The notes under the pieces are model-generated. The model was not told the DNA's origin. It did not search any database and saw only the letters and a list, made by a program, of their open reading frames with translations. A DNA stretch of 14,079 bases from contig NZDC01000026.1 of the NCBI GenBank assembly GCA_002689985.1, positions 1 to 14,079 of the forward strand, in the 5' to 3' direction. Of the stretch, positions 1-7,835 are shown piece after piece; positions within the stretch are counted from its first letter, which is position 1, and each line of letters opens with the position of its first letter. This DNA comes from Candidatus Pacearchaeota archaeon. Lineage in GTDB: Archaea; Nanobdellota; Nanobdellia; Pacearchaeales; GW2011-AR1. The position numbers were made by a program, and so were the translations under genes.

Positions 1-114
1 AATTGGGAGATTTTATTTAAAGAATTAATTAATAGTTATAAAAAATCTAAAGATTCTAAAATAGTTCTTGAAAGACTAAAACAAGTTGAAAAAAGAGGAC
101 GATATAAACATTAA
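1..114 (+). CDS. C-terminal end of an unidentified protein (partial)
   Basis: The first frame is open from base 1 to a TAA at 112-114 and gives the last 37 residues of a protein that begins outside the window. The tail is highly charged and ends in a basic stretch (EKRGRYKH). It looks like a helical C-terminus, but I do not recognise a family. Codon use (A-rich, AAA/GAA/ATT) resembles the neighbouring genes. It ends one base before the tRNA-Gln gene on the opposite strand. Confidence 0.55.
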   Translation, partial: NWEILFKELINSYKKSKDSKIVLERLKQVEKRGRYKH

Positions 115-115
115 A

Positions 116-188
116 TAGCCCTACCAGGATTCGAACCTGGGTTTCAGGCTTCAAAGGCCTGCATTCTTGACCACTGAACTATAGGGCT
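116..188 (-). tRNA. tRNA-Gln (anticodon TTG)
   Basis: The minus strand folds into a complete cloverleaf. The acceptor stem AGCCCTA/TAGGGCT is a perfect 7 bp. The D stem is GTTC/GAAT with one G-T pair. The anticodon stem is CAGGC/GCCTG with loop CTTTGAA, which places TTG at 34-36 (complement of 152-154), reading CAA. The T arm is CCAGG-TTCGAAT-CCTGG. There is no intron and the 3' CCA is not encoded; the discriminator base is A (complement of 116). The first acceptor pair is A1-U72, the form associated with archaeal tRNA-Gln that is charged through Glu-tRNA and the GatDE amidotransferase. That route is inferred, since GatDE is not in this window. Confidence 0.95.
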
Positions 189-211
189 ATAAAGAAAAAA
201 ACTGATAGTGA

Positions 212-218
212 TTTATAA
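212..218 (-). promoter_or_regulatory. TATA box for tRNA-Gln
   Basis: The minus-strand motif TTATAAA is centred about 27 bases upstream of the tRNA 5' end (188), the usual archaeal TBP spacing. It lies between the minD stop and the tRNA, so the tRNA probably has its own promoter. Confidence 0.6.
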
Positions 219-234
219 GACTTTTGGAATAGAA

Positions 235-1026
235 TTATTTAAACATAACTTCATAAAATATCTCTCTATTAATATCTTGTCTTCTAGGATTTATATTAAA
301 AAAATCACCCATCCTAAAAGGTTTATATTTTTCTCCAATAAGTGTTGCTGCAAGTTTTTTGTATTCTGTTGTACCTTTTGATCTTGGTTTATGAGCTGTA
401 GATGGTGTAAATTCAGATAATGCTTTTAAAATATTAACATCATGGGGAATAACTGCTAAAACAGGAACTTCTGATGCTTTTTCAATATCTTCTATTGATA
501 ATTCAAAATTTTTATTATGAACTTTGTTAAGAATTAACCCATTAATAGGAGTTTTTCTTTGCTTTGCTAATTTAACTGCTTTCATAGTTGTGCTTAAAGT
601 TGGATGATCTGCAGTTGTTACAACAAGAATCTCATCAGATGCATATATTGCTGCTAGAGTTTCATCATTTAATGCAGGAGATGAGTCAATTAAAATAACA
701 TCATATTTTTTCTTTAAACCACTAATTTTATTTCTTAATTCTAATGGATTGATATTTACTTTTTCAAATATAGATGCTGGAATTATATCTAAATTTCCAC
801 GTTCATGAATTGCATCACTAACTTTTGCATTCCTACTTAAAACATGATGGAGTGTTACTTCAGGATCAATTATATTTAAATGAATTCCTAAATTTGGAGC
901 AGAAAAATTTGAATCAATTAATAAAACTTTTTTCCCAAAATCAGCTATTGCTGATCCTAATGAGACAACTGTCGTCGTTTTACCCACTCCTCCTTTTAAA
1001 CTCAAAACACCTATGGTTTTTCCCAT
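235..1026 (-). CDS. minD: MinD/ParA-like P-loop ATPase
   Basis: This is a 263-residue SIMIBI-class ATPase of the MinD/ParA family. The deviant Walker A motif KGGVGKTT lies at 11-18 with its signature lysine (K11). It is followed by a switch-like segment VLLIDSNFSAPNLG (about 34-47) and a Walker B-like ILIDSSPAL near residue 111. Family members dimerise on ATP and position proteins, membranes or DNA. No partner gene (MinC, MinE, ParB) adjoins it, so its cargo is unknown. The C-terminus does not show a clear amphipathic membrane-targeting helix of the bacterial MinD type. The ATG at 1026 is preceded by a TATA-like box, and the gene is divergent from korA. Archaeal genomes often carry several orphan MinD homologues, so the symbol is a family label rather than a statement of role. 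Confidence 0.85.
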   Translation of the reverse strand: MGKTIGVLSLKGGVGKTTTVVSLGSAIADFGKKVLLIDSNFSAPNLGIHLNIIDPEVTLHHVLSRNAKVSDAIHERGNLDIIPASIFEKVNINPLELRNKISGLKKKYDVILIDSSPALNDETLAAIYASDEILVVTTADHPTLSTTMKAVKLAKQRKTPINGLILNKVHNKNFELSIEDIEKASEVPVLAVIPHDVNILKALSEFTPSTAHKPRSKGTTEYKKLAATLIGEKYKPFRMGDFFNINPRRQDINREIFYEVMFK

Positions 1027-1045
1027 AATATATCATGGTTTTATG

Positions 1046-1055
1046 TATTTAAATA
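1046..1055 (-). promoter_or_regulatory. TATA box for the minD-like gene
   Basis: The palindromic TATTTAAATA is centred about 24 bases upstream of the ATG at 1026 on the minus strand, consistent with a leaderless or nearly leaderless transcript. Because it is a palindrome it could also bind TBP in the other orientation. Confidence 0.55.
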
Positions 1056-1094
1056 TTTTTATAATTAACATATAAATAGCTTTTCTTACTAAAC

Positions 1095-1103
1095 TTTAAA
1101 TAT
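1095..1103 (+). promoter_or_regulatory. TATA box for korAB
   Basis: TTTAAATAT with an A/C-rich stretch just upstream is centred 26 bases before the korA ATG at 1125. No Shine-Dalgarno sequence precedes that ATG, so a leaderless mRNA is likely. Confidence 0.6.
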
Positions 1104-1124
1104 TAGCAAATTTTCTTATATAAA

Positions 1125-2642
1125 ATGAGGTTGAATATATTAATTGGGGGGAAAGCTGGTCAAGGAATAAATTTTATTTCTGAAGTGATATCCAAAACTG
1201 TAACAAATCACGGTTATTTTACATTTAATTATAGAGATTATTCTTCTGTAATAAGAGGAGCACATAATTTTAATATTCTTTCTATATCTGATGAAAAAAT
1301 AGAAAGTCATGAAAGTCATTTAGATGGAATTATTGCAATGGATGAAAATACAATAAAAATACACAAAAAAGAACTGAAAAAAAATGGTTTTATTATTAAT
1401 TCTAAAAAATTTATTGATTTAAAGAAAAATCTAAATATTGCTCTTTCTGGAGCTTTAATTAAAATACTTGGTATTGATAAAGAATTTCTCATTAATGAAA
1501 TAAGAAAAAAATTTGATAATGAAGATGTTTTAAAATCAGTTGAAAGAGGATATATAACTCAAGAAAATAAATTTAAATTAAAAAAACTAAAAAATGATCT
1601 TAAAATAATGAGTGGTAGTAAAGCTATTGCAAAAGGCGCAATAAATTCAAAAATTGATATTTACTTTGCTTATCCAATGACTCCTGCAACAGGAGTTTTA
1701 AATGAATTAGCATCTAAACAAATAAAAAATAATTATCTTGTTTTTCAAAATGAAAACGAAATTGCAGTTGCAAATGCAGCTTTAGGTGCAAGTTTTTCTG
1801 GAGCAAGAGTAATGATTGGAACAAGTGGTGGGGGATTTGATTTAATGGCAGAAGCTTTAAGCTTGCAAGGAATTACTGAATTACCTTTAGTTGTTTATCT
1901 TGCATCTCGTCCAGGGCCTGGAACAGGACTTCCAACTTATACTTCCCAAGGAGATTTGAATCTAGCATTAAGAAGCGGTCATGGAGAATTTCCACGAGTT
2001 GTAATAGCACCTGGAAATCCAAAAGAATCTATAGAAAAAACAAATGAAGCTTTTTATCTTTCTCAAAAGTTTAATTCTCTTTCAATTATACTTTCAGATA
2101 AACATCTTGCTGAATCTGAATTTTCACTAAATAAAAATATAAAAAATCCACTTTCAATAAAAATGGAAAGAAAAATTCCTGGAAAAACAATTGTAAAAGC
2201 TTCAAGTTATGAACACGATCAATTTGGAAATACAATTGAAGATGCAAAAACAACAATAGAAAATGCAAATAAAAGAATTGAAAAATATAAATCAATAAAA
2301 AAAGAATGTGAAAAATTTGAGATGATCAAAATTCATGGTAAGAAAAATAGTAAAAATCTAATTATTGGTTGGGGATCAACAAGAGGTGCAATTATTGATG
2401 CAATAAAAGATTTGGATTTTAAATTTTTACAAGTTATTTATTTAAAACCCTTATCAAATAAAATAAAAAAAGAAATCCAAAATGCAAAAAAAGTAATCTT
2501 AATTGAAAATAATTTAACAGGACAACTTGGAAGATTGATTAGAGAGAAAACCGGAATTAAAATTGAAAATAGAATCTTAAAATATGATGGAAGGCCTTTT
2601 TATTCAGATGAATTAAAAAAAGAGATATTAAAAGTAAAATGA
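1125..2642 (+). CDS. korA: 2-oxoacid:ferredoxin oxidoreductase, fused gamma-alpha subunit
   Basis: This 505-residue protein has the gamma domain (about 1-160, with the GGKAGQGI motif at 8-15) fused ahead of the alpha pyrimidine-binding domain (from about 163, with YPMTPATG at 183-190). It ends in the family-typical DGRPF segment. With KorB it would oxidatively decarboxylate a 2-oxoacid to acyl-CoA with ferredoxin, or run in reverse as a CO2-fixing synthase. The sequence alone does not decide between 2-oxoglutarate, pyruvate or another 2-oxoacid, so the kor symbol reflects the family architecture only. The stop overlaps the korB start in an ATGA. The subunit is somewhat shorter than many fused homologues, and no separate delta (2[4Fe-4S] ferredoxin-like) subunit gene is adjacent. 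Confidence 0.88.
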   Translation: MRLNILIGGKAGQGINFISEVISKTVTNHGYFTFNYRDYSSVIRGAHNFNILSISDEKIESHESHLDGIIAMDENTIKIHKKELKKNGFIINSKKFIDLKKNLNIALSGALIKILGIDKEFLINEIRKKFDNEDVLKSVERGYITQENKFKLKKLKNDLKIMSGSKAIAKGAINSKIDIYFAYPMTPATGVLNELASKQIKNNYLVFQNENEIAVANAALGASFSGARVMIGTSGGGFDLMAEALSLQGITELPLVVYLASRPGPGTGLPTYTSQGDLNLALRSGHGEFPRVVIAPGNPKESIEKTNEAFYLSQKFNSLSIILSDKHLAESEFSLNKNIKNPLSIKMERKIPGKTIVKASSYEHDQFGNTIEDAKTTIENANKRIEKYKSIKKECEKFEMIKIHGKKNSKNLIIGWGSTRGAIIDAIKDLDFKFLQVIYLKPLSNKIKKEIQNAKKVILIENNLTGQLGRLIREKTGIKIENRILKYDGRPFYSDELKKEILKVK

Positions 2643-3475
2643 AAGAAAATCTAAGAACAAAAAATGCAATCACTTGGTGTCCTAGTTGTCCAAATAATAT
2701 GATTTTAGAATCAACAAAAAGAGCCTTAACAAATCTAATTAAACAAGGAAGAAAAAAAGAAAATTTTGCAATTGCGACAGGAATAGGGTGTCATGGTAAA
2801 ATATTTGATTACCTAAATGTGTCTGGATTCTATGGGCTGCATGGGAGAGTTTTACCAACGGCTTTAGGAATAAAATTAGGAAATCCTAATTTAACTGTTC
2901 TAGGATTTGCAGGTGATGGGGATACATATTCTGAAGGAATAGGTCATTTCATAAGTATGGGACGATATAATCCAAATATTACTCTTATTGTTCATGACAA
3001 TCAATCTTTTTCACTTACAACAGGGCAAGCTACTCCTACAAGTCAACAAGGTTATAAAACTAAATCAGAACCACTTGGAGAATTTAATTTACCATTAAAC
3101 CCGATTAAATTAGCAATATCTTCTGGAGCAACTTTTGTTGCAAGATGTAATGCAAGAGATATTAATCATACATCCAAAATTATAGAACAAGCAATAAAAC
3201 ATAAAGGATTTTCTTTTGTTGAAATTCTTCAGGATTGCATTATATTCAACTTAAAGATAAATAATAAAGATAAATTAATGTACAAAATACCAACAAAAAA
3301 TAGGAAAATAAAAGAAGCTCTATCTCTTGCTGATGAATGGGATTATAATTTGAGAAAAGGTAAAATTCCCTTAGGAATTTTTTATCAAGAAAAACGAAAA
3401 ACTTTAGAAGAAAAATGGCCTCAATTGTCATACCTTCAAAAAAAGAAAATTAGTTGGAAAGATTTAAAAAAATAA
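2639..3475 (+). CDS. korB: 2-oxoacid:ferredoxin oxidoreductase, beta subunit
   Basis: This is the 278-residue TPP-binding beta subunit. WCPSC gives C14 and C17, GIGCH gives C51, and ILQDC gives C200. These match the four ligands of the [4Fe-4S] cluster in this family. The TPP/Mg motif is GDGD at 92-95 with DN at 120-121, followed by the SLTTGQATPTS loop typical of KorB/PorB. All expected cofactor residues are present, so the enzyme should be active. The ATG overlaps the korA stop by 4 bases, indicating coupled translation of a two-gene operon. The gene ends one base before the convergent acs stop codon. Confidence 0.88.
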   Translation: MKENLRTKNAITWCPSCPNNMILESTKRALTNLIKQGRKKENFAIATGIGCHGKIFDYLNVSGFYGLHGRVLPTALGIKLGNPNLTVLGFAGDGDTYSEGIGHFISMGRYNPNITLIVHDNQSFSLTTGQATPTSQQGYKTKSEPLGEFNLPLNPIKLAISSGATFVARCNARDINHTSKIIEQAIKHKGFSFVEILQDCIIFNLKINNKDKLMYKIPTKNRKIKEALSLADEWDYNLRKGKIPLGIFYQEKRKTLEEKWPQLSYLQKKKISWKDLKK

Positions 3476-3476
3476 A

Positions 3477-5393
3477 TTAAATAATCTTTTCTATTTCTTT
3501 AACAGAATCTGGATTAACTAAAGTCATTAATCCTTCAGGCTTTTCTTTATTTAAAATATTTTTTAGAATTCTTCTCATGATTTTTCCTGAACGAGTTTTA
3601 GGAAGTTCTTTTACAAAGTATATTTTTGAAGGTCTTGCAATAGGTCCAATTGTTTTATCAATATGTTTTTTTAATTGTTTTTCTAAACTTAATGTTGAAT
3701 TTCCTGATTTAAGCACTACAAATGAAACAGGAACTTCTCCTTTTATTTTATCAGGAATTGAAACGACTGCTGATTCATTTATATTTGAATATTTATTTAT
3801 TGCATTTTCAAGTTCTGCAGTTGATAATCTATGTCCTGCAACTTTTATTACATCATCTGTTCTTCCAGTAATTCTAATTAATTTATTTTTTATATATGCT
3901 CCATCACTAGTATCATACTTATTTCTAAATCTCTTAAAATAAGTGTCTTTGTATTTTTTAGGATTTTTATAAATTCCATGAAGCATTCCTGGAGCAAATG
4001 GACTTAATTGAACTAAAGATCCTATTTTTCCATCTTTTACTTTTTTTCCTTTTTCATTTACAACAATATGTTTTGTTCCTGGAAAACTATATCCAGAGAT
4101 TGTTGGAATAAATGGACCTACTCCCGGTAAAGAATTAATTAAAGATCCTCCTGTTTCTGTTTGCCACCAAGTATCAATTATAGGACATCTTGATTTTCCA
4201 ACTTTTTTAAAATACCACTCCCATGTATCTTTATCTATCGGTTCTCCAACAGTCCCAATTATTCTAAGTGTGTTTAATTTGTGTTTTTTTAAAAATTTTT
4301 CACCAGCTTTCATAAACATTCTAATTGCAGTTGGCGCAGTATAAAACACTGTTATTTTATTTTTATCAATTATATTCCACCATCGATTGTAATTTGGATA
4401 ATCTGGAGTTCCTTCATAAATTACTGTTGTTCCTCCATTTAAAAGAGGTCCATAAAAAGCATAAGTATGTCCTGTTATCCATCCAACATCTGCAGTACAC
4501 CACATCACATCATCATTATGTAAATTAAAATTCCATTTAGTTGTCCAATAAGCATATGTTGCATAACCCCCTATATCATGAACAACTCCTTTTGGTTTTC
4601 CAGTTGTTCCAGAAGTATATAATATAAATAAAGGATCTTCAGAATTCATCATTCTTGGTTTATAATAAGAATCTGCTTTTTCTATTTCTTTTTCAAATGA
4701 AATAAATTTCCTAGAATATTTCTTATTTTTACTTAAACGATTAACAATAATAACTTTTCTTACTTTTGTTCCAATGATTGCTTTATTAACTTTTTTATCT
4801 AGATATTCTTTTTCTCCTCTTCGATAATATCCATCAGCACTAATTAAAATTTTTGCTTTTCCGTCTTGTAGTCTTGTTTTTAATGCATCTGCCGAAAAAG
4901 CAGAAAAAACAACAGAGTGAATAGCGCCAATTCTAGTACATGCAAGTATTGCAATTAACACTTCAGGAATCATCGGCAAATAAATTGCAACAACATCTCC
5001 TTTTTTAACTCCTAATTTTTCTAAAACATTTGCAAATTTGTTAACCTTTTTAGATAATTCATTATAAGTTAATTTAACAGTCTTTTCAGATGTAGGTTCT
5101 GGAACCCATATTAAAGCTGTTTTATCTCCTTTATCCTTTAAATGACGATCTAATGCATTAATACAGAAATTTAATTTTCCTCCTTTAAACCACCAAAAAT
5201 AAGGTAATTTTTCTATGTAAGTTTTTTTCCAAGATTTTTCCCAAATTAAACCTTCTTTTGCTAATTTATCCCAGAATTTAACAGGATTTTTATCAGCTTG
5301 TTTGTATATTTTATTATCCTTAATCCAAGCAATTTTTTTTATCTCATTGCTAGGCCAATATTTATCTCCTTTTTTTATTATATATTTTTTCAT
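3477..5393 (-). CDS. acs: AMP-forming acetyl-CoA synthetase
   Basis: This adenylate-forming enzyme catalyses acetate + ATP + CoA to acetyl-CoA + AMP + PPi. From the ATG at 5393 it is 638 residues, close to the usual 640-660. The P-loop-like YTSGTTGKPKG is at 259-269. DTWWQTETGG is at 407-416 and includes the Trp that limits the pocket to small acyl groups. The hinge and CoA region GRTDDVIKVAGHRL starts at 510. The C-terminal PKTRSGK carries K604, the catalytic lysine that is acetylated in homologues. The normally invariant TGD motif reads TSD (495-497), and the following loop is shortened. I prefer the ATG at 5393 over the TTG at 5399 because it forms an ATGA overlap with the upstream CYTH stop. 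The gene converges on korB with a one-base gap. Confidence 0.92.
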   Translation of the reverse strand: MKKYIIKKGDKYWPSNEIKKIAWIKDNKIYKQADKNPVKFWDKLAKEGLIWEKSWKKTYIEKLPYFWWFKGGKLNFCINALDRHLKDKGDKTALIWVPEPTSEKTVKLTYNELSKKVNKFANVLEKLGVKKGDVVAIYLPMIPEVLIAILACTRIGAIHSVVFSAFSADALKTRLQDGKAKILISADGYYRRGEKEYLDKKVNKAIIGTKVRKVIIVNRLSKNKKYSRKFISFEKEIEKADSYYKPRMMNSEDPLFILYTSGTTGKPKGVVHDIGGYATYAYWTTKWNFNLHNDDVMWCTADVGWITGHTYAFYGPLLNGGTTVIYEGTPDYPNYNRWWNIIDKNKITVFYTAPTAIRMFMKAGEKFLKKHKLNTLRIIGTVGEPIDKDTWEWYFKKVGKSRCPIIDTWWQTETGGSLINSLPGVGPFIPTISGYSFPGTKHIVVNEKGKKVKDGKIGSLVQLSPFAPGMLHGIYKNPKKYKDTYFKRFRNKYDTSDGAYIKNKLIRITGRTDDVIKVAGHRLSTAELENAINKYSNINESAVVSIPDKIKGEVPVSFVVLKSGNSTLSLEKQLKKHIDKTIGPIARPSKIYFVKELPKTRSGKIMRRILKNILNKEKPEGLMTLVNPDSVKEIEKII

Positions 5394-5971
5394 ATCCAAT
5401 GTTTTTTATCTTTAATTCCTTTATTCCAAAGCATTTTTGTATAACCAGTATTATCGATATCTTTTTTCTCTATATTTAATTCTTTTAAAACATCATAGAT
5501 TTTTTTCTTTGCTTTTTTTATTTCAATTGGTTTTACAATATATTCTATTTCCATAAAATAACCTAAATGTTTTACTTTATTTATTTCAATTACTATTCTT
5601 TTATCTTTTTTATGAATATAAGATTCAGAAGTCTTAATTTTTTTCATCCATTCAACAAATCCAAGATCTTCTATTAAAGCAAGGAAATTTTCTATTTTTT
5701 TTATTTTAAATTCAAACTCTTCTTTTACAACAATCTCTTTTGTCCAAAAATCTTTTTTCCATTTTTTAAAATTAATAACATATTCCTTTCCATTATTTCT
5801 TATTCTAAATGCTTTTTTTGGATAACCCTGTTTTCTAAATTTCTCATTTAATGCAAAATAATCGTCACTTCTATTTTCTATTTTCTTAAGATTAGCTATC
5901 TCCCTTATTCTTTTTCTTAAAGAATTAACATCGTTAATTTTAACTTTAGTTTCAACCTCTAATAAAACCAT
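5390..5971 (-). CDS. CYTH-domain protein (CyaB-like triphosphate-binding enzyme)
   Basis: This 193-residue protein matches the CYTH triphosphate-tunnel fold. The N-terminal ExExK signature is EVETK (E5, E7, K9). A basic strand FRIRNNGKEYVINFK (about 55-69) and acidic strands VIEIN (127-131) and MEIE (140-143) follow, as expected for residues lining the tunnel. The C-terminal NTGYTKML resembles the end of CyaB-type members. Family activities include class IV adenylate cyclase, thiamine triphosphatase and inorganic tripolyphosphatase; the sequence does not decide among them. It is the first gene of a two-gene operon, and its TGA overlaps the acs ATG. The link to an enzyme that releases pyrophosphate is suggestive only. 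Confidence 0.82.
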   Translation of the reverse strand: MVLLEVETKVKINDVNSLRKRIREIANLKKIENRSDDYFALNEKFRKQGYPKKAFRIRNNGKEYVINFKKWKKDFWTKEIVVKEEFEFKIKKIENFLALIEDLGFVEWMKKIKTSESYIHKKDKRIVIEINKVKHLGYFMEIEYIVKPIEIKKAKKKIYDVLKELNIEKKDIDNTGYTKMLWNKGIKDKKHWI

Positions 5972-6006
5972 TTTTTTATCCTATATTTTTATTAAAAACA
6001 GGATGG

Positions 6007-6015
6007 TATATAAAT
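6007..6015 (-). promoter_or_regulatory. Probable TATA box for the CYTH-acs operon
   Basis: On the minus strand the box reads ATTTATATA and is centred about 40 bases upstream of the CYTH ATG at 5971. This predicts a short leader of about 13 bases, unlike the leaderless spacing at most other starts here. No strong Shine-Dalgarno sequence is seen in that leader. Confidence 0.4.
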
Positions 6016-6049
6016 CTAGCTTTATATTTTAAAAAAGGAGATAGTAAGA

Positions 6050-6058
6050 TTTAAAAAA
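6050..6058 (+). promoter_or_regulatory. TATA box for the rps15 operon
   Basis: TTTAAAAAA is centred about 26 bases before the rps15 ATG at 6079. It lies in the 107-base divergent region shared with the CYTH-acs promoter. Confidence 0.5.
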
Positions 6059-6078
6059 GTATATTACAACTTAATAAA

Positions 6079-6438
6079 ATGCCAAAAAAATTAAAAAACA
6101 AAAAAAAGGATTCTGATAAAAAAGATACAAAATCAAAAAAAATATCTCAATTAGATTTTGAAAAAAAGATTATAGAATTATCTAAAAAAGGTCTTACTAG
6201 TGAAAAAATAGGAGAAGAATTGAGACAACAAAAAATTCATCCAAAAGAGTATAATAAAAAGATTTCTCAAATACTAGGAGATAAATACGTAAATCCTGAT
6301 TTAAAAAACATTAAAGAAAAACTTGAAAGAGTTAAAAAACACTCTGAAAAAAATAAACAAGATAAAAGAGCAAAAAGAGAAAAAGATAGAATATTTTCAC
6401 AACTTAGAAAATTTAAGAAATATTTTAAAGTAGAATAA
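6079..6438 (+). CDS. rps15: Small-subunit ribosomal protein S15 (archaeal S15/S13e), short form
   Basis: This 119-residue protein aligns with archaeal S15 from about residue 25 onward. It has the helix LSKKGLTSEKIGEELR, the SQILGDKY-NPDL segment, and the rRNA-binding end VKKHSEKNKQDK...LRKFKKYFK. S15 binds the central domain of 16S rRNA early in subunit assembly. Archaeal versions are usually about 150 residues, with a conserved N-terminus containing RMH and a W/P-rich segment. Here that region is replaced by about 25 mostly lysine, serine and aspartate residues. The downstream DHH nuclease gene is a classic archaeal neighbour of S15, which supports the call. Confidence 0.85.
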   Translation: MPKKLKNKKKDSDKKDTKSKKISQLDFEKKIIELSKKGLTSEKIGEELRQQKIHPKEYNKKISQILGDKYVNPDLKNIKEKLERVKKHSEKNKQDKRAKREKDRIFSQLRKFKKYFKVE

Positions 6439-6462
6439 ATTATCTAAGTTTGAAATAAAAAA

Positions 6463-6467
6463 GGGGG
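6463..6467 (+). promoter_or_regulatory. G-rich Shine-Dalgarno-like site for the DHH nuclease gene
   Basis: GGGGG lies 6 bases before the ATG at 6474 and can pair with the CCUCC core of archaeal 16S rRNA with one G-U pair. It is one of the few internal operon starts here with a ribosome-binding site. It also favours this ATG over the out-of-frame ATG at 6470. Confidence 0.5.
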
Positions 6468-6473
6468 AAATGG

Positions 6474-7811
6474 ATGGAAGAAATACAAAATTCTTTAGAA
6501 ACAAAAATTAAATTAGTAGCTAGAGAATTTCTTGAAAAATCAAAAGATAAAGAAATTCAAATAATAAGCCACTTTGATACTGATGGCATTAGTTCTGCTT
6601 CAATAATAATTCGGGCATTAAAAAGATTAGATAAAGTTTTTTCTATAAAGATTATAAAAAGTCTTGAAGAACAATTTATATGCGATTTACCAAAAGAAAA
6701 ACTTTTTATTTTTCTAGATTTAGCATCAGGAAGTCTAGATTATATTGCAAATTCAGAATTAAAAGATGTATTTATAATAGATCATCATGAGATAATTCAA
6801 AAAATTTCGGAAAATGTACATATAATCAATCCAGAATTACATAATAAACAAAAAATAAGTAGTTCTGGACTTACTTATCTTTTTTGTAAAGAAATAGATC
6901 CTAAAAATAAAGAACTTTCAAAAATAGCTATTTTAGGAATGATTGGAGATATACTAGAAAAAGATATAAGTAAATTAAATAATGATATTCTAAATGATGG
7001 AAAAATAAAGAAAAAAAGAGGCCTACTTCTTTATCCTTCAACAAGACCATTAAATAGAACTCTTGAATTTTCATCCAAACCATATATTCCGGGAATTACT
7101 GGAGATGTGGAAGGAGTTAAAGAATTATTAAAAGAAATTGGATTAACTCCTATAAATGGAAAATACAAGAGCCTTATAGAACTAAATAATGAAGAAATGG
7201 AAAAATTAGTAACAGCAATAATGTTAAGAAATCCAAAAGCAAAACATGATGAGATGATTGGAAATATCTTTTTAATAAATCTATTTAATAAATTAGAAGA
7301 TGCAAGAGAATTAAGTGCTATGATTAATGCTTGTTCAAGATTGGGAGAAACTAATATAGCAATTCAATTTTGTATGGAAATTTCAAAAGTGAAAAAAAAG
7401 GCAGAATCAATACATGCAAAATATAAACAATTTTTAATATCTGGATTAAAATTTGTATCAGAAACAAAAAAAATAGAAGGAAAAGGTTTTGTAATAATTA
7501 ATGCAAAGAATATAATAAAAGATACAATGATTGGAACAATTACAAGTATACTTTCAAACTCTCCATTATATGAAGATGGAACAATAATAACTGCAATGGC
7601 ATATTATGATGGAAAAATAAAGATATCTTCTAGAAATGTTGGAAGAAGTGGAAAAAATGTAAGAGAAATTTTAAACAGAATAATTGAAAAAATAGGTGGA
7701 GAAGTAGGAGGACATGAATTTGCAGCAGGAGGTATTATTTCTAGAAATAAAGAAAAAGAATTTATTGATTCATTACAAAAAAGCTTTGAAGTTGAGTTAG
7801 TAAAGATTTAA
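6474..7811 (+). CDS. RecJ-like DHH/DHHA1 phosphoesterase (archaeal RecJ/GAN family)
   Basis: This 445-residue single-strand-specific nuclease candidate has a complete set of DHH metal motifs. HFDTDGIS is at 33-40 (H33, D35, D37). FLDLASGS carries D82. IDHHE has D103, H104 and H105. MIGDILE carries D159. The DHHA1 domain ends in GGEVGGHEFAAGG (408-420), the substrate-binding glycine motif. Archaeal RecJ homologues act in DNA replication and repair, and one (GAN) binds GINS; others degrade RNA or nanoRNA, so the exact substrate is open. Placement directly after rps15 is conserved across many archaea. Confidence 0.88.
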   Translation: MEEIQNSLETKIKLVAREFLEKSKDKEIQIISHFDTDGISSASIIIRALKRLDKVFSIKIIKSLEEQFICDLPKEKLFIFLDLASGSLDYIANSELKDVFIIDHHEIIQKISENVHIINPELHNKQKISSSGLTYLFCKEIDPKNKELSKIAILGMIGDILEKDISKLNNDILNDGKIKKKRGLLLYPSTRPLNRTLEFSSKPYIPGITGDVEGVKELLKEIGLTPINGKYKSLIELNNEEMEKLVTAIMLRNPKAKHDEMIGNIFLINLFNKLEDARELSAMINACSRLGETNIAIQFCMEISKVKKKAESIHAKYKQFLISGLKFVSETKKIEGKGFVIINAKNIIKDTMIGTITSILSNSPLYEDGTIITAMAYYDGKIKISSRNVGRSGKNVREILNRIIEKIGGEVGGHEFAAGGIISRNKEKEFIDSLQKSFEVELVKI

Positions 7812-7813
7812 AA
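7807..7813 (+). promoter_or_regulatory. Possible internal TATA box for aIF2-alpha
   Basis: TTTAAAA overlaps the stop codon of the DHH gene and is centred 26 bases before the aIF2-alpha ATG at 7836. No Shine-Dalgarno sequence precedes that ATG, so a separate leaderless transcript is plausible alongside readthrough from the rps15 promoter. Confidence 0.4.
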
Positions 7814-7835
7814 CCCTTATTTTTCTTCATAAATT

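Noticed and set aside
1046..1055. The palindrome TATTTAAATA as a repressor operator
   Set aside because: It is fully explained as a TATA box at the right distance from the minD-like start; short AT palindromes are expected by chance at this base composition.
3577..3942. A 121-codon plus-strand ORF inside acs
   Set aside because: It is antisense to clear Acs motifs and has a hydrophobic composition that mirrors the A-rich coding strand; this is a shadow ORF.
5394..5399. The TTG at 5399 as the acs start
   Set aside because: The in-frame ATG at 5393 forms the usual ATGA overlap with the CYTH stop, so the rarer TTG is not needed.
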